This document shows, piece after piece, positions 24,646 through 33,564 of a stretch of 64,000 nucleotides of DNA. Below the pieces are notes generated by a model. The model did not search any database. It was not told the origin of the DNA and worked only from the letters and a program-made list of their open reading frames with translations. Both the position numbers and the translations under genes were made by a program. Source of the stretch: Mucilaginibacter ginsenosidivorax (lineage in GTDB: Bacteria; Bacteroidota; Bacteroidia; Sphingobacteriales; Sphingobacteriaceae). The stretch covers positions 7,378,001 to 7,442,000 of the forward strand of contig NZ_CP042437.1 in assembly GCF_007971525.1 (NCBI RefSeq), read 5' to 3'. How positions within the stretch are numbered: position 1 is the first letter of the stretch; every line of letters starts with the position of its first letter.

Positions 24646-25815
24646 TTAGATAATTTGATGTTGTATAAAGGTAACCGGGAAAACAACACCCGGCAAGTAC
24701 GATTGAATGGAGGTCATTAACTCCCCGATATTTCCTTCAACATATTTATAGGCTCCATCCAATTTTATCAAACTAAAGGATTTTCCCTTTAAGCTACCTG
24801 CTAATGTAACGAACAGGGCCTGGTCGAACAGCCGGATGTTTCCCCTGTGAATGACCATTTGGATATGCGCCGGCCGGGTGGCAAAAAAAGCGTCATTATA
24901 GTCATTGCCACTGCTGGCTTTCGCGATAACCATGTCGGCGTATTTGCCGGCAATAACTTCGCCGGTATTCATATTCCAGGTTTTTGCGGCAGTTTTGTTG
25001 AGCGATTGGTACAGTTCCTGGTCGCTTAGCATACCAGTATTACGTGCCATGTTGATGTGGTCCCATATATTCCAACTGCCGGTAAGGGTAGAGTCGGTTC
25101 CAAAAAGAATATCGGCGAACGGTTTTAGTTTATGAATATCGGCTGTTTTGTTTAACAGGTAAAAGTTCGACTGGGGGCACCATACTAAAGCCTTAAAATA
25201 GGGGGCCTGTTGCTTGCTCATGGCTACCGCGTGTATGCCAACCAAGGGGCGGCCAAATTTATTCCAACTAATCAGTTCATCTATTTCGCGGGAGGCCAGT
25301 TTATCTGATCCTTCACCTGTATGGATAACTACAGGTAATTTGCGTTTTAATGGATTATTGAGCTTTAATTTCCAGAGCTTTTCAAACGATGCGGAATGCA
25401 GGTCTTGTTTTTCCTCAAAAATATTCAACAGGGCATTATCAATGTTCAACCGCTCACCGTGGTTTACCACAGTTGTAACGCCGCACAATAAGTTTTTGTA
25501 TATCCCCCAAAGTATCCGCAGATGGCGGGGCACGTTAAGCACTGCTGCAATTTCTTTTTTAAACCCCCGGTGAATATTTGCTCCCCATTCGGTATAGTTA
25601 TTATAAATCTGGTTGCCAAGCTGCGGGAAGAGGTTAAAATCAAGGTGATCGTGCGAATTGATAAGGCCGGGGAAAATGATGGAGTCTTCAAAATAAAGCG
25701 ATAACTGATCATCTGCGTTTATGGCCAATAAACTTATGGTATCGATCTTGTCGCCTTCAATTTTAATATCAACTGTTTGGCCGCCGTCGGCAGTTACCAC
25801 ATTCCCCAGTATCAT
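24646..25815 (-). CDS. Metal-dependent amidohydrolase (deaminase/ATZ-TRZ-like)
   Basis: 389 residues. The start sits in a TAATG junction with the methyltransferase gene. Family marks are the N-terminal metal pair HDH in GLINSHDHLDF, then VIHTGEGS, VGIHAVAMS and the metal Asp in FGTDSTLTG, followed by the C-terminal beta-sandwich phrase GKYADMVIA. These enzymes hydrolyse C-N bonds of rings or amides. Its place between a methyltransferase and a glycosyltransferase suggests trimming or deamination of a pathway intermediate, but the substrate is unknown. Confidence 0.87.
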   Translation of the reverse strand: MILGNVVTADGGQTVDIKIEGDKIDTISLLAINADDQLSLYFEDSIIFPGLINSHDHLDFNLFPQLGNQIYNNYTEWGANIHRGFKKEIAAVLNVPRHLRILWGIYKNLLCGVTTVVNHGERLNIDNALLNIFEEKQDLHSASFEKLWKLKLNNPLKRKLPVVIHTGEGSDKLASREIDELISWNKFGRPLVGIHAVAMSKQQAPYFKALVWCPQSNFYLLNKTADIHKLKPFADILFGTDSTLTGSWNIWDHINMARNTGMLSDQELYQSLNKTAAKTWNMNTGEVIAGKYADMVIAKASSGNDYNDAFFATRPAHIQMVIHRGNIRLFDQALFVTLAGSLKGKSFSLIKLDGAYKYVEGNIGELMTSIQSYLPGVVFPVTFIQHQII

Positions 25816-26552
25816 TAGTCTCTTTTTAAATGAATACCATAAATAACCGGGAAGCCCAGGTATTTTTCGTAAACATGCAGGGCGTTGGCGTCTGCGTAAA
25901 ACAGCTTCATGGTTTCATCAATTTTAATTTCCTGCTGTGTTATCAGTTTAAAACCATTGCTTATAAGCGCCTCCTTAATGGTAAAAATAGGGTGTATATA
26001 ATTACGTACCGCCATTAACCTATTACCGTGTTTAAAGGTACGCTTGCCGCCAGATGCCAGTGTATGCGGATGGAAATCGGTGATAATGATCTCGCCGCCG
26101 GCTTTAAGCAAACGGCTCCAGGCGTGCATAGCCTCGTCTATATCTTCAATATGGGCAACGGTTAGTGTTGAAACTATAATATCGAAAGAAGCGTCGGCAA
26201 CATCCGAAAACAAGTTATTGGTAATTTTTCGTATATACGCGTCAGGATATTTATCCTTCAGTTTTTTTAACATCCCGGCAGATACATCAAAACCGGTTAA
26301 CGCCGCCGGTTTTTTATTAAATATGGCGGGCCATTGCCTGCCGGTGCCACAGCCTATATCGGCTACCAGTTTGCCGTTCAACTCCAGGCCTTCCAGCAAG
26401 CCTTTAAAAAGTATCCCGTCAAGGTGCAGCATGAGGTTGCCGGGCTGCATATCGTAGTCAGAAGCCCACAAATCGTAGGCCTCTACCACGCTTTTTTCGG
26501 TTACCGGGGGTGTTATTTTGCTTTTTATATAGTTTTTAACAGTTGCCAGCAT
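25815..26552 (-). CDS. Class I SAM-dependent methyltransferase
   Basis: 245 residues. SAM-binding motif I is VADIGCGTGRQW (about 60-70), followed by LTGFDVSAGML, and motif post-I/II in FDIIVSTLTVAHIED. This is a UbiE-like Rossmann methyltransferase of the kind that acts on small molecules or lipids. It is the first gene of a minus-strand operon with amidohydrolase and GT4, and carries the ECF-type promoter motif 18 bases upstream of its ATG. Confidence 0.9.
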   Translation of the reverse strand: MLATVKNYIKSKITPPVTEKSVVEAYDLWASDYDMQPGNLMLHLDGILFKGLLEGLELNGKLVADIGCGTGRQWPAIFNKKPAALTGFDVSAGMLKKLKDKYPDAYIRKITNNLFSDVADASFDIIVSTLTVAHIEDIDEAMHAWSRLLKAGGEIIITDFHPHTLASGGKRTFKHGNRLMAVRNYIHPIFTIKEALISNGFKLITQQEIKIDETMKLFYADANALHVYEKYLGFPVIYGIHLKRD

Positions 26553-26569
26553 TGTGCGCCTTTTTATAA

Positions 26570-26599
26570 CATAACGGCCCGGCGAACCTTAGGGTTGCC
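26570..26599 (-). promoter_or_regulatory. ECF-type promoter motif for the methyltransferase operon
   Basis: On the minus strand: GGCAACC (26593-26599), 16 bases, CGTTATG (26570-26576). It lies 18 bases before the ATG at 26552 and back to back with the divergent site at 26622-26651. Confidence 0.75.
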
Positions 26600-26621
26600 C
26601 CGTGCTTTTTATTTTGTCGCA

Positions 26622-26651
26622 GGCAACCTCTGCTATTTTGCCACCGTAATG
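26622..26651 (+). promoter_or_regulatory. ECF-type promoter motif for the radical SAM operon
   Basis: GGCAACC (26622-26628), 16 bases, CGTAATG (26645-26651). The predicted transcript has a leader of about 70 bases containing a strong hairpin before the ATG at 26732. Confidence 0.75.
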
Positions 26652-26682
26652 TATTATGAATAGTTTAATGTTGATCTGGGTT

Positions 26683-26713
26683 GGCGACGGCGGAAATAAC
26701 ATCCGCCGCCGCC
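26683..26713 (+). promoter_or_regulatory. Strong GC hairpin in the leader of the radical SAM operon
   Basis: GGCGACGGCGG (26683-26693) and CCGCCGCCGCC (26703-26713) form 10 of 11 pairs around a 9-base AT-rich loop. It has no T tail and ends 18 bases before the start codon, so it may block or protect the leader instead of terminating. It does not match a cobalamin or SAM riboswitch that I know. Confidence 0.55.
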
Positions 26714-26731
26714 ATTAATTGCCAATAACAC

Positions 26732-28231
26732 ATGAATAAGATCTTACTTTATAACCCTAAAAGCGCTTTTTATAAGCACCGCATTCCTAATTCTATTTTA
26801 AATATTGCCGCATCTGTTGAGGGCAAGTACGATTGGGTAATTGTTGATGGTAATTGCGAAACAGATCCGCTAAGTAAAATAGAAAGTTATTTAAAAACAG
26901 GCGAGTTTGGTTACCTGGGATTTACAGTGATGCCTGGCCCGCAATTAAGGCAAGCTATTCCGCTATCAAAAATCATCAAAGAACGATATCCCTATACCAC
27001 CATGATTTGGGGAGGATATTTTCCGTCCAGTCAGCCCAAGGCGGTATTGAATTCGGGCTTTGTAGATTTTATCATCAACGGCCCCGGCGACAAAGCATTT
27101 CCCCGCTTGATTGACGCTTTGGAAAACCACGAACCTTATGAGTTTATTAAAAACCTGATTTATAAAGCCGACGGTAAAATTACCAAAACCATTAAAGAAG
27201 ACTTACTTGACCAGGATTCGCTGCCGCCATTACCCTACGATAAACTGGGTACTTTTTACCCGATAGAAAAATATTTGGGCAAAACCTATTTAGGACAACG
27301 AACTATGGCCTACCATTCCAGTATTGGCTGTCCGTTTACCTGTTCATTTTGTGCCGTGGTGCCTATATATGAAGCGCGCTGGAAAGCTAAATCGGCAAAG
27401 CAGGTTTACAAAGATGTTAAATACATCAAGGATAAATGGGGCGCTGATGCCATTGAATTTCATGATAATAATTTTTTTGTATCAGAGAAACGGACCGTTG
27501 AATTTGCCAAATTAATAGAACCCGAAAATATGTCGTGGTGGGGAATGGCGCGTATTGATACCATGGATAAATTCAGCGATGCCTCATTAGAGCAAATACG
27601 CCGTGGCGGATGCAAAATTATATTTTTTGGTGCCGAAAGCGGGAGTAACGAGGTTTTGGAACAACTGGATAAAGGGGGCACACAAACCGGCGACCAGATT
27701 ATCCGGTTTGCGGAACGATTGAAGAAATTTGATATTATTCCCGAATATTCCTTTGTGCTGGGTACACCGGCACCCACGCCAGAGAAAGTGCAGGCGCAGA
27801 TTGATTTTGAAATTGACTTTATCAAGAAAGTTAAAACAGTAAACCCGCGCACCGAGATCGTTTTATATACTTACACCCCCGTACCTACCGAGGGTTCTGA
27901 ATTGTATAAGCAGGTTTTAGACCAGGGCTTTCAGTACCCTCAAAGTCTGGAAGATTGGATGAGCCCCGCATGGGAAAGTTTCGACCTGCGCAAAAACCCA
28001 CTTACCCCGTGGCTAAAACCCCAAATGGTTGATAAGATACGCAACTTTGAAACAGTGCTAAACGGCGTGTACCCAACCGTGACTGATATCAGGTTAAATG
28101 ACTTAAAGCGGAAGTCGATCAAATTCATTTCCAACTTACGGTACAAAGCCAACCTGTATAAATACCCTTACGAAATAAAATTACTACAGCGGTTTTGGAA
28201 ATACCGCCAACCTGAAATATCCGGATTTTAA
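26732..28231 (+). CDS. B12-binding-type radical SAM enzyme
   Basis: 499 residues. The N-terminal Rossmann-like part (about 1-150) resembles the cobalamin-binding domain of BchE/P-methylase-type enzymes (LGFTVMPGPQ and MIWGGYFPS). The radical SAM core has Cys200, Cys204 and Cys207 in GCPFTCSFC, then EFHDNNF and GAESGSNEVLEQLDKG. Such enzymes methylate or rearrange unreactive carbons. It is first in a five-gene plus-strand operon; the methyltransferase follows with no gap. The substrate is unknown. Confidence 0.9.
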   Translation: MNKILLYNPKSAFYKHRIPNSILNIAASVEGKYDWVIVDGNCETDPLSKIESYLKTGEFGYLGFTVMPGPQLRQAIPLSKIIKERYPYTTMIWGGYFPSSQPKAVLNSGFVDFIINGPGDKAFPRLIDALENHEPYEFIKNLIYKADGKITKTIKEDLLDQDSLPPLPYDKLGTFYPIEKYLGKTYLGQRTMAYHSSIGCPFTCSFCAVVPIYEARWKAKSAKQVYKDVKYIKDKWGADAIEFHDNNFFVSEKRTVEFAKLIEPENMSWWGMARIDTMDKFSDASLEQIRRGGCKIIFFGAESGSNEVLEQLDKGGTQTGDQIIRFAERLKKFDIIPEYSFVLGTPAPTPEKVQAQIDFEIDFIKKVKTVNPRTEIVLYTYTPVPTEGSELYKQVLDQGFQYPQSLEDWMSPAWESFDLRKNPLTPWLKPQMVDKIRNFETVLNGVYPTVTDIRLNDLKRKSIKFISNLRYKANLYKYPYEIKLLQRFWKYRQPEISGF

Positions 28232-28993
28232 ATGGTTAATAATTTGTCGAAGCTTAACATAAACGATATTGTCCCTAATGTAGCCACAATTGCCCCTGAA
28301 GCGTTTGAGGCCATGTATATTGCCGTGCGCGATAAAGAAGGCAGGCTATATACAAACAAACAAGTAGCGCGCCTGCCGGAAATTGATTCTGGTCATCAGT
28401 ACTACAAGGAATGGAAAATGAGAAAGCATTCGGCCGACCGGTTAATTTCTTTCTTAAAAAAACAACGGCGCTCATTGGATATCCTCGAGGTTGGCTGCGG
28501 TAACGGCTGGCTTTCGGCCAAACTTGCGGGTATCCCTAAAGCCAAAATAACCGGGATTGATCCTAACGGTATTGAAATTGAGCAGGCAAACAGGGTGTTC
28601 AAAAAAAAGAACCTTAAATTTATCCACGGCCCTTTTAACAGTACTTCCTTTCCCGAAGGAACTCAATTTGATGTCATCATATTTGCTGCCTCTATCCAAT
28701 ACTTCCCCTGCATTAAGGACGTTATGGCCGACGCATTCCGTTTGCTTACTTCCGCCGGGCGTGTTCACGTACTCGACACCCATTTCTATCATTCCGGTGA
28801 GGTTGAAATTGCAGCAGAAAGGAGCAAGGATTATTTTACATCTATCGGTTTTCCGGAGATGGCGCAGTACTATTTTCATCATCCACTGAAACAGGTGATG
28901 GGCCTTAAACACAAGGTGATGTTTAATCCCACCTCGTTTTTGAATAAAATCATCAAAAGAAACATTTTTTACTGGATAAAAATTAAACCCTGA
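28232..28993 (+). CDS. Class I SAM-dependent methyltransferase
   Basis: 253 residues, starting at the base after the radical SAM stop. Motif I is LEVGCGNGWLSAKL (about 88-100), then ITGIDPNGIEIEQA and the DVIIFAASIQYFP motif II region. This is a Rossmann-fold methyltransferase for a small or lipid substrate. Tight packing on both sides (0 and 3 bases) implies the same pathway as the flanking radical SAM enzymes. Confidence 0.9.
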   Translation: MVNNLSKLNINDIVPNVATIAPEAFEAMYIAVRDKEGRLYTNKQVARLPEIDSGHQYYKEWKMRKHSADRLISFLKKQRRSLDILEVGCGNGWLSAKLAGIPKAKITGIDPNGIEIEQANRVFKKKNLKFIHGPFNSTSFPEGTQFDVIIFAASIQYFPCIKDVMADAFRLLTSAGRVHVLDTHFYHSGEVEIAAERSKDYFTSIGFPEMAQYYFHHPLKQVMGLKHKVMFNPTSFLNKIIKRNIFYWIKIKP

Positions 28994-28996
28994 CCA

Positions 28997-30046
28997 ATGA
29001 CCGGGCAAAACGTATTACATACTTTTAAGCGCTACCGTACCCTGCAAACGCACAGGGTAACGGCCTTGCCTATTGTAATATTAATGCCCCACAGCGCCTG
29101 TAACTGCCGTTGCGTAATGTGCGATATCTGGAAGGATAATAAAAACCTGAAGCAACTGACCGAAGCTGATATTACCGGATTATTAGCATCATTGAAATCA
29201 TTGGGCACAACCCAGGTGCTGATGTCAGGAGGCGAAGCTTTGTTGAACACTAACTTTTTTACCTTGTGCCGGATTTTAAAGGATGCAGGCATCAGCGTGG
29301 TGTTATTGACTACCGGTTTATCTATAAAAAATAATGCCGGCGATATTCTGAAATACGTTAGCGAGGTAATTGTCTCTATTGACGGCGACGAGCCGCTGCA
29401 TGATGCCATCCGTAACGTACCAAATGCCTTTAAAAAGCTGAAAGAAGGAGTGGAGTACATCAAAAAACTCAACCCTGCTTACCGGATAACCGGGCGAACT
29501 GTGATACACCGGTTAAATTACCGCAACTGGGCCAATATTATTGCCGAAGCCAAAAAGATGGGCCTTAACCAGGTAAGTTTTTTACCTGCTGATGTAAGCA
29601 GTCATGCATTTAACCGCCAGCAAGCCTGGGCAGAGCCTAAACAAAACGAGATACTGGTATCGGAAAAGGAATTACCGGAGCTTTGCGAAGTGATCAGTTA
29701 CCTGTTTGAAGAATTTGACAAAGAGTTTCACAACGGTTTTATTGCCGAAAGCAAAGAGAAGATACAGGATATCTACCATTATTATGCGGCTTTTTATGGT
29801 TTAAATGAATTTCCGTTTAAAAAATGCAATGCACCATGGGTATCAACCGTAGTCGAAGCCGATGGAACGGTTAGGCCTTGTTTCTTTTTGGAGCCGATGG
29901 GCAACATCAGGGATTCATCGCTCCAGGTAATTTTAAATAGCCCCGACGCAATCGCGTTCCGCAAATCATTAAATACGTCAACGCATCCAACCTGTTTAAA
30001 ATGTGTTTGCTCACTTAACCTGTCGCCATTAACCCGTCTATCTTAA
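28997..30046 (+). CDS. Radical SAM enzyme with C-terminal SPASM-like cysteines
   Basis: 349 residues. The core motif CNCRCVMC provides Cys35, Cys39 and Cys42 for the 4Fe-4S/SAM cluster, and MSGGEAL follows. The C-terminus has Cys277 in KKCNAPW, Cys295 in VRPC and Cys333/336/338 in CLKCVC, a SPASM/twitch-like auxiliary cluster set. Families with this layout modify peptides, sugars or aminoglycosides. No precursor peptide gene was seen nearby, which makes a small-molecule or sugar substrate more likely. Confidence 0.88.
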   Translation: MTGQNVLHTFKRYRTLQTHRVTALPIVILMPHSACNCRCVMCDIWKDNKNLKQLTEADITGLLASLKSLGTTQVLMSGGEALLNTNFFTLCRILKDAGISVVLLTTGLSIKNNAGDILKYVSEVIVSIDGDEPLHDAIRNVPNAFKKLKEGVEYIKKLNPAYRITGRTVIHRLNYRNWANIIAEAKKMGLNQVSFLPADVSSHAFNRQQAWAEPKQNEILVSEKELPELCEVISYLFEEFDKEFHNGFIAESKEKIQDIYHYYAAFYGLNEFPFKKCNAPWVSTVVEADGTVRPCFFLEPMGNIRDSSLQVILNSPDAIAFRKSLNTSTHPTCLKCVCSLNLSPLTRLS

Positions 30047-30050
30047 TTTT

Positions 30051-31523
30051 ATGGAGCAGTTAAATAATATATTGTTCACTCATTCCTACTTTTTACGATT
30101 CGATCCCAAGCAATGGGCAACAGGGCAGCCTTATGCGCCGCTGGGTACATTATATGCTGCAGCTAATATGCGGATGCATGGTTATAACGTATCGTTTTTT
30201 GATAACATGTTTTCGCACTCTGCACATGATGTTATACCCGCCATAGCTCAAAATAAACCGGGCTTTTTTGTAATTTATGACGATGGGTTTAACTATCTCA
30301 CCAAAATGTGCCTCACCAATATGCGCGAGGCTGCGTTTAAAATGTGCAAGCTGGCCAAAGAGTATGGCTGCACTGTAATTGTATCCAGTTCCGACTCTAC
30401 AGACCGGTATAAGGAGTATTTAAACGAAGGTGCTGATTTTGTAATTATCGGCGAAGCCGAGCAAACGTTACTGGAACTTACCAATACCATCAAGGGCGGA
30501 GTTGAGGGCGTTGAACAAATACAAGGACTTGCCTATATCAAAAACGGCCTGCCTTTTAAAACTATTGCAAGGCCGGTGCTCAAAGACCTCGATACTTTGC
30601 CACTGCCCGCCTGGGATTTGGTGGATATTACCCCTTACCGCGAAAGCTGGCTTAAACATGCAGGATATTTTTCCATGAACGTTGGCACAACCCGTGGCTG
30701 CCCTTTTAAATGCAACTGGTGTGCTAAACCCATTTACGGAAACCGTTATAACTCCCGCAGCCCCGAAAACGTGATTGCCGAGCTTAAGCTTTTGAAAACC
30801 ATGTTCAACATGGACCATATTTGGTTTTGCGACGACATTTTTGGATTAAAACCCGGTTGGGTAAAACAGTTTGCCCAATTGGTAAAAACGGAGGGGCTGC
30901 AGTTCAGGTACAAACTCCAGTCGCGGGCGGATTTGTTGCTGGATGATGAAGATGTAGCGGCACTGGCCGCATCCGGCTGCGAAAATGTATGGATAGGCGC
31001 CGAGAGTGGTTCACAAAAGATACTGGACGCGATGGATAAAGGCACCACCATTGAACAGATAGCCACAGCCACACAACTGATGAAAAAGCATGGCATTAAA
31101 CCATCCTTCTTTATCCAGTTTGGTTATCCCGGCGAAACAAAAGATGATATCGCGCTTACCATCAACATGATCAACCACTTGTTGCCTTATGAAATCGGGA
31201 TATCCGTATCGTACCCTTTACCTGGCACCCTATTTTATGAAAAAGTAAAGGCCGACCTGCGCCAAAAAACAAACTGGACAGACTCTGACGAGATGGCGCT
31301 GATGTTTAGCAACACATTTAGCGCAGCATACTATAAACAACTACACCGCTATGTGCATCAAAACTATCATGCCCACCTGGCTAAAAACAGTCTGGTAAAA
31401 CTCCTGAAAAACCCTTTTCAACCCAGTTTGAAACGTATCAGGAAGGCCGCATCGTTTATTTATCATGCACCGGCAACCCTAATAGAAAGTATTAAGCTTC
31501 AAAAACTGGAGAAAGCACTATGA
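30051..31523 (+). CDS. B12-binding-type radical SAM enzyme
   Basis: 490 residues. N-terminal cobalamin-binding-like domain (PLGTLYAAANMRMHGYNVSFFDN, cut here into two phrases: PLGTLYAAANM and GYNVSFFDN; then FVIIGEAEQTLLEL). Radical SAM Cys217, Cys221 and Cys224 lie in RGCPFKCNWC, followed by IWFCDDIFGL and GAESGSQKILDAMDKGT. It is similar in layout to the first gene of the operon but clearly a separate family member. It overlaps the next methyltransferase gene by 4 bases. Confidence 0.9.
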   Translation: MEQLNNILFTHSYFLRFDPKQWATGQPYAPLGTLYAAANMRMHGYNVSFFDNMFSHSAHDVIPAIAQNKPGFFVIYDDGFNYLTKMCLTNMREAAFKMCKLAKEYGCTVIVSSSDSTDRYKEYLNEGADFVIIGEAEQTLLELTNTIKGGVEGVEQIQGLAYIKNGLPFKTIARPVLKDLDTLPLPAWDLVDITPYRESWLKHAGYFSMNVGTTRGCPFKCNWCAKPIYGNRYNSRSPENVIAELKLLKTMFNMDHIWFCDDIFGLKPGWVKQFAQLVKTEGLQFRYKLQSRADLLLDDEDVAALAASGCENVWIGAESGSQKILDAMDKGTTIEQIATATQLMKKHGIKPSFFIQFGYPGETKDDIALTINMINHLLPYEIGISVSYPLPGTLFYEKVKADLRQKTNWTDSDEMALMFSNTFSAAYYKQLHRYVHQNYHAHLAKNSLVKLLKNPFQPSLKRIRKAASFIYHAPATLIESIKLQKLEKAL

Positions 31524-32335
31524 GCGAAATCAGCCTTGCAAATAATGAAGCTAACGCATCAGATGCCTTTACCCGGCAGTCTGCAGTATTTGATGAAATT
31601 TACTCCGGCAATACCATCATCAATTACAAAAGGGCCAGGGTAAGGGAACATGTACTTCAATATTTAAAGCCGGCAGGCAGCATACTTGAATTGAACAGCG
31701 GTACAGGGGAGGATACCCTGTTTTTTGCCCAACAGGGGTATCACGTTCACGCTACAGATATATCAACTGGGATGCAACATGAATTAAGGCAAAAAGCTAT
31801 GCCTTATAAAGATAATGTAAGCACCGAAATTTGCTCATTTACCCAATTGGATCAGCTAAAACAAAGAGGCCCGTATGACCATATATTTTCCAACTTCGGC
31901 GGCTTGAATTGTACCGGCGAGCTGGAAAAGGTTTTGTTAGCATTTGATAGTCTTTTAAAACCCGGCGGTAAGGTAACTTTAGTTATTATATCGCCATTTT
32001 GCCTGTGGGAAACATTGCTTGTTTTTAAAGGACGGTTTAAAACGGCATTCAGGCGTTTTTTTAGTAACAAAGGTAGATCGGCCCATATCGAAGGCGCTTA
32101 CTTTAAGTGTTTTTATTATAAGCCATCATTCATTATCAATACCTTACAAAATTCATTTAAGGTATTAGGCGTTGAGGGTCTGTGTACTATAGTACCGCCA
32201 TCATACATAGAGGGCTTTGCCGAAAAGCATCCCAAAGCTTATGATTTTTTCAGGAACAAAGAAGACCGGCTAAAAAGCACCTGGCCCTGGAAGTATATCG
32301 GCGATTACTTTATCATTTCGCTGGAGAAAAAATAG
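31520..32335 (+). CDS. Class I SAM-dependent methyltransferase
   Basis: 271 residues, beginning in a 4-base overlap with the radical SAM gene. Motif I is ILELNSGTGEDTLFFA, an N-S variant of the usual GCGTG, followed by HATDISTGM and FSNFGGLNC. It is the last gene of the radical SAM operon. Substrate unknown; the C-terminal third is basic and may contact a membrane lipid. Confidence 0.87.
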   Translation: MSEISLANNEANASDAFTRQSAVFDEIYSGNTIINYKRARVREHVLQYLKPAGSILELNSGTGEDTLFFAQQGYHVHATDISTGMQHELRQKAMPYKDNVSTEICSFTQLDQLKQRGPYDHIFSNFGGLNCTGELEKVLLAFDSLLKPGGKVTLVIISPFCLWETLLVFKGRFKTAFRRFFSNKGRSAHIEGAYFKCFYYKPSFIINTLQNSFKVLGVEGLCTIVPPSYIEGFAEKHPKAYDFFRNKEDRLKSTWPWKYIGDYFIISLEKK

Positions 32336-32389
32336 TACACACGGATTTGAATGGATTTATGCGAATTTCACGAATTTACGTCATTTTAA

Positions 32390-32490
32390 TGTTAACCTTG
32401 TTAAAATACAAGATATTAATTATCAGATAGTTATATACCATCATCTCTGAAATGTGTTAAGTTATGTTAACCTACTTTAAATGCGTTTGC
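32390..32490 (+). repeat. Copy 1 of a two-copy ~90-base intergenic element
   Basis: It holds TGTTAACC at 32390, then 56 bases later the block starting TCTGAAATGTG (27 bases identical to the copy at 44157), then ATGCGTTTG. Within the block TGTTAA occurs twice with a 10-base period. It lies upstream of the EamA transporter gene. The left part of this gap (32340-32385) is CACGAATT-type low-complexity sequence. Confidence 0.75.
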
Positions 32491-32647
32491 CCCGCCTGCA
32501 CAATTAGGCCCTAAACCTGAGAATTAACTATTTACGTTAGCGTTCATTGTCTATAACATCTATTCGGGTAGCCCGGGACCCATCCATGTAATTGGCGAAA
32601 TTCGAAAAAATACGTGCGCATTCGTGTGTCTAAATTGGCGTTTATTC

Positions 32648-32655
32648 TACCTTTG
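32648..32655 (+). promoter_or_regulatory. -7 promoter element (TAnnTTTG) for the EamA transporter
   Basis: TACCTTTG, an exact consensus match 18 bases before the ATG at 32674. It decides the start: longer in-frame readings from 32614 would place the promoter inside the gene. Confidence 0.55.
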
Positions 32656-32673
32656 CGGCCATATTATACGCCC

Positions 32674-33552
32674 ATGTTAAAAAAAATCCTTCCCGGTTTA
32701 TTGTTTAGTATTCTTTGGGCAACCGGTTCTGTCGCTGTAAAATTCGGAATTCGCTCGGCAGATGCATTGATATTGGCCAGCATCCGGTTTATTGCCACAG
32801 GCTTCATATTCGGACCCTTTTTTGGCCTGGTAAGAAAAGAACGTTTCTGGCCGTTAAAAAATGAATGGAAAAGCATCGTCATTTACGGCTTTTTATGTAC
32901 TACCTTAACATTGGGCTCATTCTTTGCCGCCCAGCGATACGCATCGGCTGGCATCAGTATGTTGTTTATAGCGGTTGCTCCCTTACTAATCGCCTTATTT
33001 TCGTCAATAATTGTTAAACGGAAACTTACCCGGTTTGAAGTTATTGGAATGCTGATAGCATTTACCGGCCTGGTGCTGGCTTCGGCAGCGGCTTTGCCTA
33101 ATGCCAGCATAAAACCGCTGGGCATTATATTGCTGCTTATTTACATTTTTGCCTATGCATCAAGCAGTGTTTATTTCTCAACCTTAAGTATCAGCTTACC
33201 TAATGTATCGTTCAATATCTGGCAGGTATTTGTTGGTGGCATAATTTTGTTGCCGTTTTGCCCGCTATTTGGGCAACAGCATGTACACCACATTAACGTC
33301 AACCTGTTTTTATCCCTTTTTTGGCTAATTGTGGTACTCTCATTTATCGCCAACCAATTGTGGCTATACCTTGTTGGGCAGGATGCCGTTACTGCCGGTA
33401 CTTGGCTTTACCTTACGCCTGTATTTGGATACGGTTTTGGTTACCTTTTACTTGGTGAACAAATATCGGTTTATGCAATTGCCGGAACAATTTTGGTAGT
33501 GACCGGGCTTGTGGTATCTAAAATAAAGGCTGTACAGCAGGTTTCAGAGTAA
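32674..33552 (+). CDS. EamA/DMT-superfamily transporter
   Basis: 292 residues from ATG at 32674. Ten hydrophobic segments in two repeats, each with EamA-type wording (LLFSILWATGSVAVKFGIRSA at the first helix is shown here only as SILWATGSVAVKFG; second half SSVYFSTLSI and LLLGEQISVYAIAG). It exports or imports small metabolites across the inner membrane; the substrate is not predictable. It stands between the radical SAM operon and the convergent polysaccharide locus. Confidence 0.88.
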   Translation: MLKKILPGLLFSILWATGSVAVKFGIRSADALILASIRFIATGFIFGPFFGLVRKERFWPLKNEWKSIVIYGFLCTTLTLGSFFAAQRYASAGISMLFIAVAPLLIALFSSIIVKRKLTRFEVIGMLIAFTGLVLASAAALPNASIKPLGIILLLIYIFAYASSSVYFSTLSISLPNVSFNIWQVFVGGIILLPFCPLFGQQHVHHINVNLFLSLFWLIVVLSFIANQLWLYLVGQDAVTAGTWLYLTPVFGYGFGYLLLGEQISVYAIAGTILVVTGLVVSKIKAVQQVSE

Positions 33553-33564
33553 TTGTATAGTATA

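Noticed and set aside
26553..26731. Cobalamin or SAM riboswitch upstream of the radical SAM operon
   Set aside because: The conserved B12 box and the SAM-I core are absent, and the leader after the predicted transcript start is only about 70 bases.
28997..30046. Peptide-modifying (RiPP) pathway suggested by SPASM-like cysteines
   Set aside because: No short precursor frame with a leader-like sequence was found next to the gene, so I do not claim a RiPP.
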